Positions 1-8,492 of a stretch of 64,000 nucleotides of DNA are shown here, one piece after another; position 1 is the stretch's first letter, and every line of letters begins with the position of its first letter. The notes beneath the pieces are model-generated. The model made no database searches, was not told the DNA's origin, and was given only the letters and a program-made list of their open reading frames with translations. The position numbers and the translations under genes are program-made. The DNA is taken from contig CAWKCG010000050.1 in assembly GCA_963847965.1 (NCBI GenBank), positions 223,132 to 287,131 on the forward strand, read 5' to 3'. Origin of the DNA: Palsa-504 sp963847965 (GTDB taxonomy: Bacteria > Actinomycetota > Actinomycetes > Streptosporangiales > Streptosporangiaceae).

Positions 1-2
1 TG

Positions 3-407
3 GTGGTGCCGCCGCACCGCGACGGCGGCCAGGCGCAGTACGTCGAGCAGCCCATCGCCCCCTCCTGCGACGGCTCGCTGCGCGACCTGCTGGAATGGCT
101 GCGCGCCAACCTTGGCCTACCGGTCACGGTCCGCCAGCTGGCCGCGCGCGCGAACATGTCCGAGCGGACCTTCGCCCGCCGCTTCGTGCTTGACACGGGG
201 ACCACTCCGCAGCGCTGGCTCATCGGGCAGCGCATCCTGCTGGCCCAGCAGCTGCTCGAGGAGACCGACGAGACCGTGGACGCCATCGCGGACCGCGCCG
301 GCTTCGGCAACGCGACTGCCCTGCGCCACCATTTCCGCACCTGGCGCGGCACCACCCCGAACGCCTACCGCCGCCTCTTCCGCGGCGACCCCCTGTCCTC
401 CGCCTAG
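3..407 (+). CDS. GlxA family transcriptional regulator, C-terminal part
   Basis: This is the last 134 residues of a GlxA-type regulator cut by the left edge of the window; the reading frame is open to base 3. The first residues (VVPPHRDGGQAQYV) match the end of the DJ-1/PfpI-like amidotransferase-fold domain that GlxA proteins carry before their DNA-binding part. Residues about 25-128 form an AraC/XylS double helix-turn-helix: VRQLAARANMSERTFARRF is the first recognition unit and IADRAGFGNATALRHHFR the second. Family members are about 320 residues, so roughly 60% is missing. The regulated genes cannot be told from this fragment. Confidence 0.9.
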   Translation: MVPPHRDGGQAQYVEQPIAPSCDGSLRDLLEWLRANLGLPVTVRQLAARANMSERTFARRFVLDTGTTPQRWLIGQRILLAQQLLEETDETVDAIADRAGFGNATALRHHFRTWRGTTPNAYRRLFRGDPLSSA

Positions 408-491
408 CCGGACCCAGCACTCCGTCTAGCCGGACTCAGCATTTCGTGTAGCCGGACCCAACACTTCGCGCCGGTGCCCGTAGTACAGGGC

Positions 492-644
492 ATGAACGAC
501 TACACCCTCATGATGGTGCGGATGCGCGTCGAACAGATGATGCGAGAAGCTAAGCGGGACCGCTTGGCCGTCGGCGCACTGGCTGGCCTCGACGGCGGTC
601 CGGCTGCGGCCGACGGTAACGGGAAGGTGATCCGGGCGCGATGA
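492..644 (+). CDS. small hypothetical protein (50 aa)
   Basis: A 50-residue frame starting MNDYTLMMVRMRVEQMMREA, with a methionine-rich amphipathic N-terminal helix and a Gly/Ala-rich tail. Its TGA (642-644) overlaps the ATG of the next small gene by four bases (ATGA), the same coupling seen in real operons elsewhere in this window, which is the main reason to call it. No ribosome-binding site is obvious and no family is recognised. It could be the remnant of a larger helical regulator. Confidence 0.4.
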   Translation: MNDYTLMMVRMRVEQMMREAKRDRLAVGALAGLDGGPAAADGNGKVIRAR

Positions 645-865
645 ACGAGAACGAGCCGGTCGGTAACCGCGTGGTGGTGAGCAACGTGCCGGTCGCGGAT
701 TACAGCCACCTCACGTCGCCGGAACAGCTGGCCGCGATCAGCCGGATCGAGGGCGTGGCGCTGGTCATCGTGCCGGAATCACTGGCGGGCGCGTACGCCG
801 CGATCCCGACCATGATGAGCCTCGACGACGACATGGCAGCCTGGGCCTGGTCGCCTAGTACCTAA
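641..865 (+). CDS. small hypothetical protein (74 aa), possibly truncated
   Basis: A 74-residue protein coupled by ATGA to the 50-residue frame before it. The middle reads as alternating strand and helix (VALVIVPESLAGAYAAIPT). From memory this resembles the N-terminal unit of longer actinobacterial hypothetical proteins that continue with a glycine-rich second half; here the frame ends soon after, at WAWSPST. It may therefore be a shortened family member. No signal peptide or membrane segment is seen. Function unknown. Confidence 0.45.
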   Translation: MNENEPVGNRVVVSNVPVADYSHLTSPEQLAAISRIEGVALVIVPESLAGAYAAIPTMMSLDDDMAAWAWSPST

Positions 866-947
866 GCACTCTGAAGCGCGGCGATCCACCCCGCGAACCG
901 CCCTCCGAAGTGCGGCGATCCCTCTCACGCCAAGCGGCAAAGTCGAG

Positions 948-953
948 TAATAT
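948..953 (+). promoter_or_regulatory. candidate -10 element, nearly leaderless
   Basis: TAATAT lies eight bases upstream of the ATG at 962 in a locally AT-rich stretch. This is the spacing expected if transcription starts at or next to the start codon, as in many actinobacterial leaderless genes. No Shine-Dalgarno sequence precedes the gene, which agrees. A clear -35 box is not seen. Confidence 0.4.
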
Positions 954-961
954 CTGATGTT

Positions 962-1381
962 ATGAGGTTCCTTCTTCAGGTGGTGGTCTCCGCCGTCGCC
1001 CTGGCCGTCGCCGTCTGGGCGATTCCCGGGATACAACTGCTCGCCGGGAGCGACTGGTCGAAGGCGGGGACGCTGCTCGGCGTCGCCGCGATCTTCGGCG
1101 TCATCAACGCGATCCTGAAGCCGCTGATCAAGGTCATCGGCTGCGCGTTCTACGTGCTCACGCTCGGCCTGGCCGCGCTTGTCGTCAACGGCCTGCTGCT
1201 CTGGCTGACCAGCGTCATCGCCGGGGACCTCACGCTGCCCTTCCACGTGACCGGGTTCTGGCCGGCCTTCTGGGGCGCGATCATCGTGGGGCTGGTGAGC
1301 TGGATCCTGCACTTGGTCATCGGGGACGAGCGTAGGCAGAGGCGTGAGCCTCCTGCGGTTCGCGTTGTCAAGGTCCGGTAG
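962..1381 (+). CDS. phage holin family (four-TM) membrane protein
   Basis: A 139-residue integral membrane protein of the mycobacterial-type 4-TMS holin superfamily (PF04020-like). Hydrophobic helices lie at about residues 3-24, 38-58, 62-84 and 98-120, with the family's INAILKPLIKVI segment between helices 2 and 3. The tail is basic (RRQRREP), so it is probably cytoplasmic. Despite the name, such single-copy chromosomal proteins are common in actinobacteria without any prophage, and no lysis genes are near. Its true role is unknown. It is likely expressed alone from the TAATAT element just upstream. Confidence 0.85.
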   Translation: MRFLLQVVVSAVALAVAVWAIPGIQLLAGSDWSKAGTLLGVAAIFGVINAILKPLIKVIGCAFYVLTLGLAALVVNGLLLWLTSVIAGDLTLPFHVTGFWPAFWGAIIVGLVSWILHLVIGDERRQRREPPAVRVVKVR

Positions 1382-1457
1382 CCCCTAGACTGGCGGCCTA
1401 GACTTCTCAGCGATCCAGCGCTGAGTGAGCATCCCCAAACTCCGGAGTGACGCCGAC

Positions 1458-2838
1458 GTGAAGACTGACGTCGAAGAGCTGAGCCCGACCCGCGTCCGGC
1501 TGAGCGTCGAGGTGCCGTTCGATGAGCTGAAGCCCAGCCTCGACAAGGCCTACCGTGAGGTCGGACGTCAGGTCCGCATCCCCGGCTTCCGCCCCGGCCG
1601 CGTGCCGCCGCCGGTGCTTGACCGCCGGGTGGGCCGGGACGTCATCCTCAGCCAGGCGGTCAACGACGCGATGCCCGACCTGTACGCCAAGGCGGTCGCC
1701 GAGGGTGACGTGCGTGCCCTCGGCGAGCCCGACGTCGAGATCACCCGCATCGACTACGGCAAGGACCTGACCTTCACTGTCGAGGTCGACGTCCGGCCCA
1801 GGTTCGAGCTGCCCGACCTGGCCAGCCTGGCTGTCACCGTCGACGACACGCTGGTCAGCCCGGACGAGGTGGCCGAGTACCTCGCCTCGCTGCAGGAGCG
1901 GTTCGCCTCGCTGAAAGGCGTCCAGCGGCCCGTCGAGAACGACGACTACGTTCTCGATCGACCTGTCCGCCTCAGTCGACGGCAAGCCGGTCGAGGACGC
2001 GCAGGCGAGCGGCCTGTCCTATCAGGTCGGCAGCGGGTCCCTGCTGGACGGGCTGGACGAGGCCCTGGTCGGCATGTCGGCCGGGGACTCGGCGACGTTC
2101 AGGACCGAGCTTGCGGGCGGCGATTTCGCCGGGCGCGAGGCCGACGTGACCGTGACCGTGCACAGCGTCAAGGTGAAGGAAGTGCCGGGTCTCGACGACG
2201 ACTTCGCCCAGCTGGCCAGCGAGTTCGATACCCTCGGCGAGCTGCGCGCGGACACCAGGGCCCAGCTGGAGCGGATGAAGGGCGTGCAGCAGGTGGTCCA
2301 GGCGCGAGACCGCGCCCTCGACGCGCTGCTCGAAAAGATCGACATCCCGCTGCCCGAGGCCGTCGTACAGCACGAGGCCGACCACAACCGGGACTCGATC
2401 CTGGAACAGCTCGACCGGGCAGGTGCCACCTTCGACGGCTACCTGGAGATGTCGAATCAGACGCAGGAGCAGTTCGAGCTCGAGCTGCAGCGCCGGGCCC
2501 GGCGCGCCGTCAAGCTCACGCTGGTCCTGGATGAGCTGGCTCGGGAGGAAGAACTCGGCGTGGACCAGGACGACCTTTCTGAGTACATCACCCGGCAGGC
2601 GGAGCAGATGGGGGTCTCGCCGGACCGCCTGGCCAACCAGCTCGCCGACAACGACCAGCTCCCCGGCACGATCGCTGAGGTGCTGCGGCGCAAGGCCATG
2701 AACCTGGTCGCCGAGCGCGCCAAGGTGACCGACACCTCAGGCCACCCGGTCGACATCAAGGCCGCCCTCAACTCGCCGGCGAGTTCGGCCGAATCCGCAG
2801 AGGCGGATCCGGCCGAGGACGAGGACGAGGAGTCTTAA
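1458..2838 (+). pseudogene. tig: trigger factor, with a one-base frameshift
   Basis: Trigger factor is the ribosome-bound chaperone and peptidyl-prolyl isomerase that meets nascent chains at the exit tunnel. The N-terminal ribosome-binding domain is intact, including the signature GFRPGRVPPPVL. The frame from the GTG at 1458 (GGAG at 1444-1447) runs correctly to ENDDYV near 1950 and then turns into an Arg/Gly-rich nonsense reading. The true PPIase and C-terminal domains (SIDLSASVDGKPVED onward) continue in the next frame to 2838. Removing one T at 1951/1952 restores a 459-residue protein of normal family length with the usual acidic tail. An ATG at 1425 is an alternative start. Because tig heads the conserved Clp cluster and both halves remain highly conserved, a sequencing or assembly insertion is at least as likely as true loss. 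Confidence 0.85.
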
Positions 2839-2875
2839 CCGGCGGTCGGCGGGCCACTGCCGTCTGTGCCTCGTG

Positions 2876-2889
2876 CGCCGGTAGCGAAC
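2876..2889 (+). promoter_or_regulatory. ClgR box upstream of clpP1
   Basis: CGCCGGTAGCGAAC is the exact reverse complement form of GTTCGC-N5-GCG, the operator described for ClgR, the activator of clpP1P2 in Streptomyces. It lies about 85 bases before the preferred clpP1 start. Its position makes the upstream in-frame start at 2866 very unlikely to be used. No ClgR gene is in the window. Confidence 0.65.
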
Positions 2890-2973
2890 AGGGCCCCGCC
2901 CGGGACGATCGGGCTCCGCGGCGGCGTTATGGTCCTGACAACGACACCAGACGTGACTGGAGCAGGTGACATC

Positions 2974-3615
2974 GTGTCTGAGCCCTTGTGGACGCCAGCG
3001 CTTTCCGCGGCGCCATCGATCGTGGCCGCCGCCGAGCCGCCGGTCCTGCCGTTCGGGGACCAGTTGTTCCAGCGGCTGCTGCGGCACCGCATCATCTTCC
3101 TCGGTCAGCAAGTAGACGACGACATCGCCAACCGCATCTGCGGCGAGATCGTCCTGCTCTCTTCCGAGGACGCCAAGCGCGACATCAGCATCTACATCAA
3201 CTCCCCGGGCGGCTCGGTCTACGCGGGCATGGCCATTTACGACATCATGCAGTACGTGCCGAACGACATCGCCACCTACGCGATGGGGATGGCCGCGTCG
3301 ATGGGCCAGTTCCTGCTGACCGCGGGCGCGCCAGGCAAGAGGTACGCGCTGCCGCACGCGCAGATCCTGATGCACCAGCCGTCCGGCGGCATCGGCGGCA
3401 CCGCGTCCGACATCAGGATCCAGGCCGAGCAGATGCTCTACATCAAGCGCACGCTGTTCGAGCGCACCGCGTACCACACCGGCCAGCCGATCGAGCAGAT
3501 CGAGAAGGACGCCGACCGCGACCGCTGGTTCACCGCCGAGGAAGCCAAGGAGTACGGCTTCGTCGACCAGGTGATCCGCAGCGCCGTCGAGGTCCCCGAG
3601 GGGCTCGTCTCGTGA
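2974..3615 (+). CDS. clpP1: ATP-dependent Clp protease proteolytic subunit 1
   Basis: Serine peptidase subunit of the Clp proteolytic chamber, working with ClpX or ClpC in regulated protein turnover in the cytoplasm. The catalytic serine is in MGMAASMGQFLL, the histidine in QILMHQPSG, and the third residue is an aspartate in the following helix-strand region (TASDIRIQAEQ). I choose the GTG at 2974 (213 aa, VSEPLWTP) because GGAG precedes it by 11 bases and it lies downstream of the ClgR box; an ATG at 2929 would add 15 residues. It is followed 60 bases later by its paralogue, the usual actinobacterial arrangement in which ClpP1 and ClpP2 form a mixed 14-mer. Confidence 0.95.
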   Translation: MSEPLWTPALSAAPSIVAAAEPPVLPFGDQLFQRLLRHRIIFLGQQVDDDIANRICGEIVLLSSEDAKRDISIYINSPGGSVYAGMAIYDIMQYVPNDIATYAMGMAASMGQFLLTAGAPGKRYALPHAQILMHQPSGGIGGTASDIRIQAEQMLYIKRTLFERTAYHTGQPIEQIEKDADRDRWFTAEEAKEYGFVDQVIRSAVEVPEGLVS

Positions 3616-3675
3616 CGAAGCCGAGCACCGATCAGACACCCCTGGTCCACCGGTCCGGAGCGTAAGGAGCCGAAC

Positions 3676-4449
3676 GTGACCGAATCCCGCTTGTGGAGCC
3701 CGCAGGCAGCCGCGCTGGCCCCGCAGTCAAGGTACGTGCTGCCGTCCTTTGTGGAGCGCACCTCGTACGGCATCAAGGAGATGAACCCGTACAACAAGCT
3801 CTTCGAGGAACGGATCATCTTCCTCGGCGTCCAGATCGACGACGCCTCCGCCAACGACGTGATGGCCCAGCTGCTCACCCTGGAGGCCATCGACCCAGAC
3901 CGGGACATCACCATGTACATCAACTCGCCCGGCGGGTCGATGACGTCGATGATGGCGATCTACGACACGATGCAGTTCATCCAGCCCGACATCACGACGT
4001 GCTGCATCGGCCAGGCCGCCTCCGCGGCGGCGGTGATACTGGCGGCGGGAACCAAGGGCAAGCGGATGGCGCTGCCGAATTCGCGCATCCTCATCCACCA
4101 GCCGGCGACGGAGGGCGGCTACGGCCAGTCCACCGACATGGAGATCCAGGCGCGCGAGATCCTGCGGATGCGCTCGGCCATGGAAGTCATCCTGGCCAGG
4201 CACACCGGCAAGGACGAGGAGCTGGTCCGGCGCGACATCGAGCGCGACAAGTTCCTCACCGCCGAGGATGCCAAGGAGTACGGCCTCATCGACGAGGTCC
4301 TGACCATGATCAAGCGCGGTAGCGAACGCGCGGTCGAGGTAGTGTCATCCTTACCGGGGAGAATTCGGCTCTTCCCTCACAGCCCGCCGCAGGGTTTGAT
4401 GGTGTCCATCAGGCCCAGCAGGCGGTACCGTCGATACGCAAGCTCTTGA
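3676..4449 (+). CDS. clpP2: ATP-dependent Clp protease proteolytic subunit 2
   Basis: Second ClpP paralogue (257 aa), partner of ClpP1. The nucleophile serine is in GQAASAAAVILA, the active histidine in RILIHQPA, and YGLIDEV marks the C-terminal end of the fold. A strong AAGGAG (3664-3669) precedes the GTG start. About 35 residues after the normal end (from roughly residue 220, rich in Arg, Pro and Ser) extend beyond typical ClpP2. The stop lies 75 bases before clpX, so the three Clp genes may share a transcript. Confidence 0.95.
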   Translation: MTESRLWSPQAAALAPQSRYVLPSFVERTSYGIKEMNPYNKLFEERIIFLGVQIDDASANDVMAQLLTLEAIDPDRDITMYINSPGGSMTSMMAIYDTMQFIQPDITTCCIGQAASAAAVILAAGTKGKRMALPNSRILIHQPATEGGYGQSTDMEIQAREILRMRSAMEVILARHTGKDEELVRRDIERDKFLTAEDAKEYGLIDEVLTMIKRGSERAVEVVSSLPGRIRLFPHSPPQGLMVSIRPSRRYRRYASS

Positions 4450-4524
4450 CGGCCCCGCGGGACACGCCCGCTGAAGGCGGCCAGTACGGCCGCCCCGGCA
4501 GGCCCCACGTAAAGGAGTATCTGG

Positions 4525-5799
<1,275 letters not shown>

Positions 5800-6092
5800 G
5801 GCGCTCGAGCCGACCCTTTGCTTACGGTTAGTTACCGTCGTCGCGACCGCGTGGACCCCTGGCTCTCCCTGTTCGCCAGTCGCACACTCGTTCGGTACCA
5901 GCGGGTTAGCCTGCGGACCCGTAGCGTGTCGCCGCTGCCGGCCCGCGGCCGACTTTGGGGGTATTGGCCATGATCAGCGCAATTCCCCTGTAGCCTCCTG
6001 CATATCGCGTTAGTCTGGCGAGGTTCCGCCACGCCATGATTTCGGACGCTGACAAGCAGCCGTCCTCCATAGCGACGGGGAATTGAGCACCG

Positions 6093-8465
6093 ATGAGTAG
6101 TTGGGACGCCCCCACGGGTAGCTGGGATCAGCGTCCGGATCCCGAAGGGTCCGGCGGGCCGGACGATCAGGGCCATCAGAGCGACCGGTCGACGGGCGGC
6201 TACCCGGCCATGCGGGCAGGCGAGGGGGTTCTCCGGGCGGGGCGGAGGGGCCTGCCGGGCTATGACCAGGCGCAGGCCTACGAACAGGGCACCGGGTACG
6301 GCCAGGGACAGGATTACGGTCAGAGACCGGCGTACGGCCAACTTCCGGATTACGGACAGCGTTCGGACCCCGGTCAGGGAACCGGATACGGCCAACTTCC
6401 GGATTACGGACAGCGTTCGGACCCCGGTCAAGGAACCGGATACGGCCAACTTCCAGACTACGGACAGCGTTCGGACCCAGGTCAGGGACCCCGATACGGT
6501 CAGGGTTCTGACTACGGTCAGGGCTCGGCTTACGGCCAAGGACCCGGGTATGGGCAGGGTTCTAACTACGGTCAGGGTTCTGACTACGGCCCGAGTTCGG
6601 CTTACGGCCAGCGATCCGCGTACGGTCAGGGATCGGACTACGGACAGCGATCAGACTACGGACAGACTTCGGGTTACGGTCAGGGGCCTGGGTATGGACA
6701 GGGCTCGGACCAGGGTCCGAGTTCGGACTACGGTCAACCTTCTGACTACGGTCAGCGGGGGTATGACCAGCCAGGATACGGGTCGTCCACCGCTGCTGGG
6801 CAGCTCACGCGCTACGGGCAGGGCTTGGGGGACGAGCCGGGATACAACTCGAGCCCGCCAGGTCAGGCCGGGACTGGTTCTCAGTCCACTCCGCTGCCTT
6901 CGCCGCTCAGGCGCGCTATCGGCCCCGGTACCGAGAGTTCGACGGGGAGTTCGCAGGCCTGGGCAGGCGTCGATGACCAGGACAGTTACCGGACACAGGT
7001 CTTCGGCCAGCGCGAGGCCGGCGACCTAAGCTACGGGCAGCAATCGGCCTCGGATCGGGACTACGGCCAGGGCGGCTACGGTCAGGACCCCGGCCAGTCA
7101 GGCTACGGCTCGACCGACTCCGGCTCGACCGACTCCGGCTCGACCGACTCCGGCTCGACGGGGTACGGCCAGCAAGGGTACGGCCAGCAGGGGTACGGCC
7201 AGCAAGGGTACGGTTCGCCAGGATCTGGCCCGCTTGACTACGGCCAGCAGGGGTACGGCCAGCAAGATTACGGGTCGCCCGGCTTCGGCTCGCAGGGTCG
7301 CGGGAACTCCGCCGAACCCGATCACTACTACCAGGCGCAAGACCGACCCGGGTATCAGCCGGAAGGCTACCAACCGCAGGGCTACGCACCCGCGGGTGGA
7401 TCCGCGAGCGACTACTCCTACCAGGGGCAATCCCTGCCGGGGTACCAACCGGAGGCCTACCGGCAGCAGGACTACGAGCAGCCCGGCGCCGCGCAGAACG
7501 GTCTGGGCCCTAGCTCGTATGGGCAAGGTCCGTACGACCAGCCCGGATACGGTCAGTACGGCCATACCCAGGGTGGGTATGCCCAGCACGGCTACGCCCA
7601 GAACGGCTACCGCCAGGACGGCTACGCCCAGAACGGCTACGCCCAAGACGGCTACGGCCAGAACGGCTATACCCAAGACGGCTACCGCCAGGACGGGTAC
7701 GGCCCGGATACGTACGCCGAGCCGAGTTTCGAGCCGGCGGCCAGCCAGGCTCACGACGATGACCTGTCGCCGAGCCGCCAGTCGCGGTCCGGCCCGCCCC
7801 GGTCGGGGGGTCAGCGGCCCCAGGGGCTCGGCGGCGCCAAGATGATCCTCTACCTGGGCGCTTCCGTCGTGGGCGTGATCGTGATCGTCCTGCTGGTCGT
7901 CCACCTGAGCAAGTCCGGCTCGAATAGCACCACCGGCGGGTCAGCAACGCCCAGCACCACGGCCACCAGCCCGGTGTCCAAGTTCGTCCTCGTCCAAGCG
8001 TCGAAGGTCGACAGCCAGTATCCGCTGAACCTGTCTGCGGCCCGGACGTCCGCGCTGCTGTCCGCAACCAAGTCGGCGGTCGCCACCGCGCTCAAGGACG
8101 CCGGAGCTCACCCGGCCCAGGCCGTGGTGGCGATGTACGACCTCGGACCGGTGACGAGCGCGTCGGCCCCCGGTTTCAAGGCCATCAGCTTCGTCGGTTA
8201 CGAGGGCACGTTCAACCCGAGCTTGGTCATCGCCCTGGAGCGGACCACCCTACACTCGAGCCGCCTCGTGCCGGCGGGCCGGGACGGCGGGCAGATGATC
8301 TGTGGCTACAGCGTCTCGACCGGCGCCGAGGCCAGCGAGTGCGTGTGGGTCACCAAGGACACCTTCGGCGAGGTTCAGTTCATCGAGGGCCAGTCCCCGG
8401 TGAAGTACCAGGGTGCCTCCACTTTGGCCCTCGAGGTGAGGGATGTCGTGGAGGTGCCCGCCTAG
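6093..8465 (+). CDS. single-pass membrane protein with YGQ-repeat prion-like N-terminal domain
   Basis: A 790-residue protein of unknown function. Residues about 50-560 are low complexity, almost entirely Gly, Tyr, Gln, Ser, Asp and Pro, in motifs such as DYGQ, GYGQ, SDYGQGS, QQGYG and NGYAQD. This composition is that of FUS/EWS-type prion-like domains. A basic Ser/Arg/Pro stretch (about 560-580) precedes one membrane helix, MILYLGASVVGVIVIVLLVV (about 584-603). After a Ser/Thr linker comes a C-terminal domain of about 160 residues with two cysteines (MICGYS, ASECVWV), which may pair outside the cell. There is no signal peptide, so the repeats are predicted cytoplasmic and the C-domain external. 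It sits alone between clpX and valS, 27 bases before valS. Actinobacterial membrane proteins with disordered N-termini are common, but a tract this long and this rich in Tyr/Gln is unusual. Confidence 0.75.
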   Translation: MSSWDAPTGSWDQRPDPEGSGGPDDQGHQSDRSTGGYPAMRAGEGVLRAGRRGLPGYDQAQAYEQGTGYGQGQDYGQRPAYGQLPDYGQRSDPGQGTGYGQLPDYGQRSDPGQGTGYGQLPDYGQRSDPGQGPRYGQGSDYGQGSAYGQGPGYGQGSNYGQGSDYGPSSAYGQRSAYGQGSDYGQRSDYGQTSGYGQGPGYGQGSDQGPSSDYGQPSDYGQRGYDQPGYGSSTAAGQLTRYGQGLGDEPGYNSSPPGQAGTGSQSTPLPSPLRRAIGPGTESSTGSSQAWAGVDDQDSYRTQVFGQREAGDLSYGQQSASDRDYGQGGYGQDPGQSGYGSTDSGSTDSGSTDSGSTGYGQQGYGQQGYGQQGYGSPGSGPLDYGQQGYGQQDYGSPGFGSQGRGNSAEPDHYYQAQDRPGYQPEGYQPQGYAPAGGSASDYSYQGQSLPGYQPEAYRQQDYEQPGAAQNGLGPSSYGQGPYDQPGYGQYGHTQGGYAQHGYAQNGYRQDGYAQNGYAQDGYGQNGYTQDGYRQDGYGPDTYAEPSFEPAASQAHDDDLSPSRQSRSGPPRSGGQRPQGLGGAKMILYLGASVVGVIVIVLLVVHLSKSGSNSTTGGSATPSTTATSPVSKFVLVQASKVDSQYPLNLSAARTSALLSATKSAVATALKDAGAHPAQAVVAMYDLGPVTSASAPGFKAISFVGYEGTFNPSLVIALERTTLHSSRLVPAGRDGGQMICGYSVSTGAEASECVWVTKDTFGEVQFIEGQSPVKYQGASTLALEVRDVVEVPA
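6333..6494 (+). repeat. three tandem 54-bp repeats inside the YGQ gene
   Basis: Copies begin at 6333, 6387 and 6441, each encoding the 18-residue unit YGQLPDYGQRSDPGQGTG with few base changes. Shorter repeats occur further on: a 15-base unit encoding GSTDS near 7105-7160, a 15-base YGQQG unit near 7165-7220, and 18-base GYAQND-type units near 7585-7700. All periods are multiples of three, so copy-number change would keep the frame. Confidence 0.9.
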
Positions 8466-8492
8466 CAGCACGGGGCCGTAGACTCACCTGTC

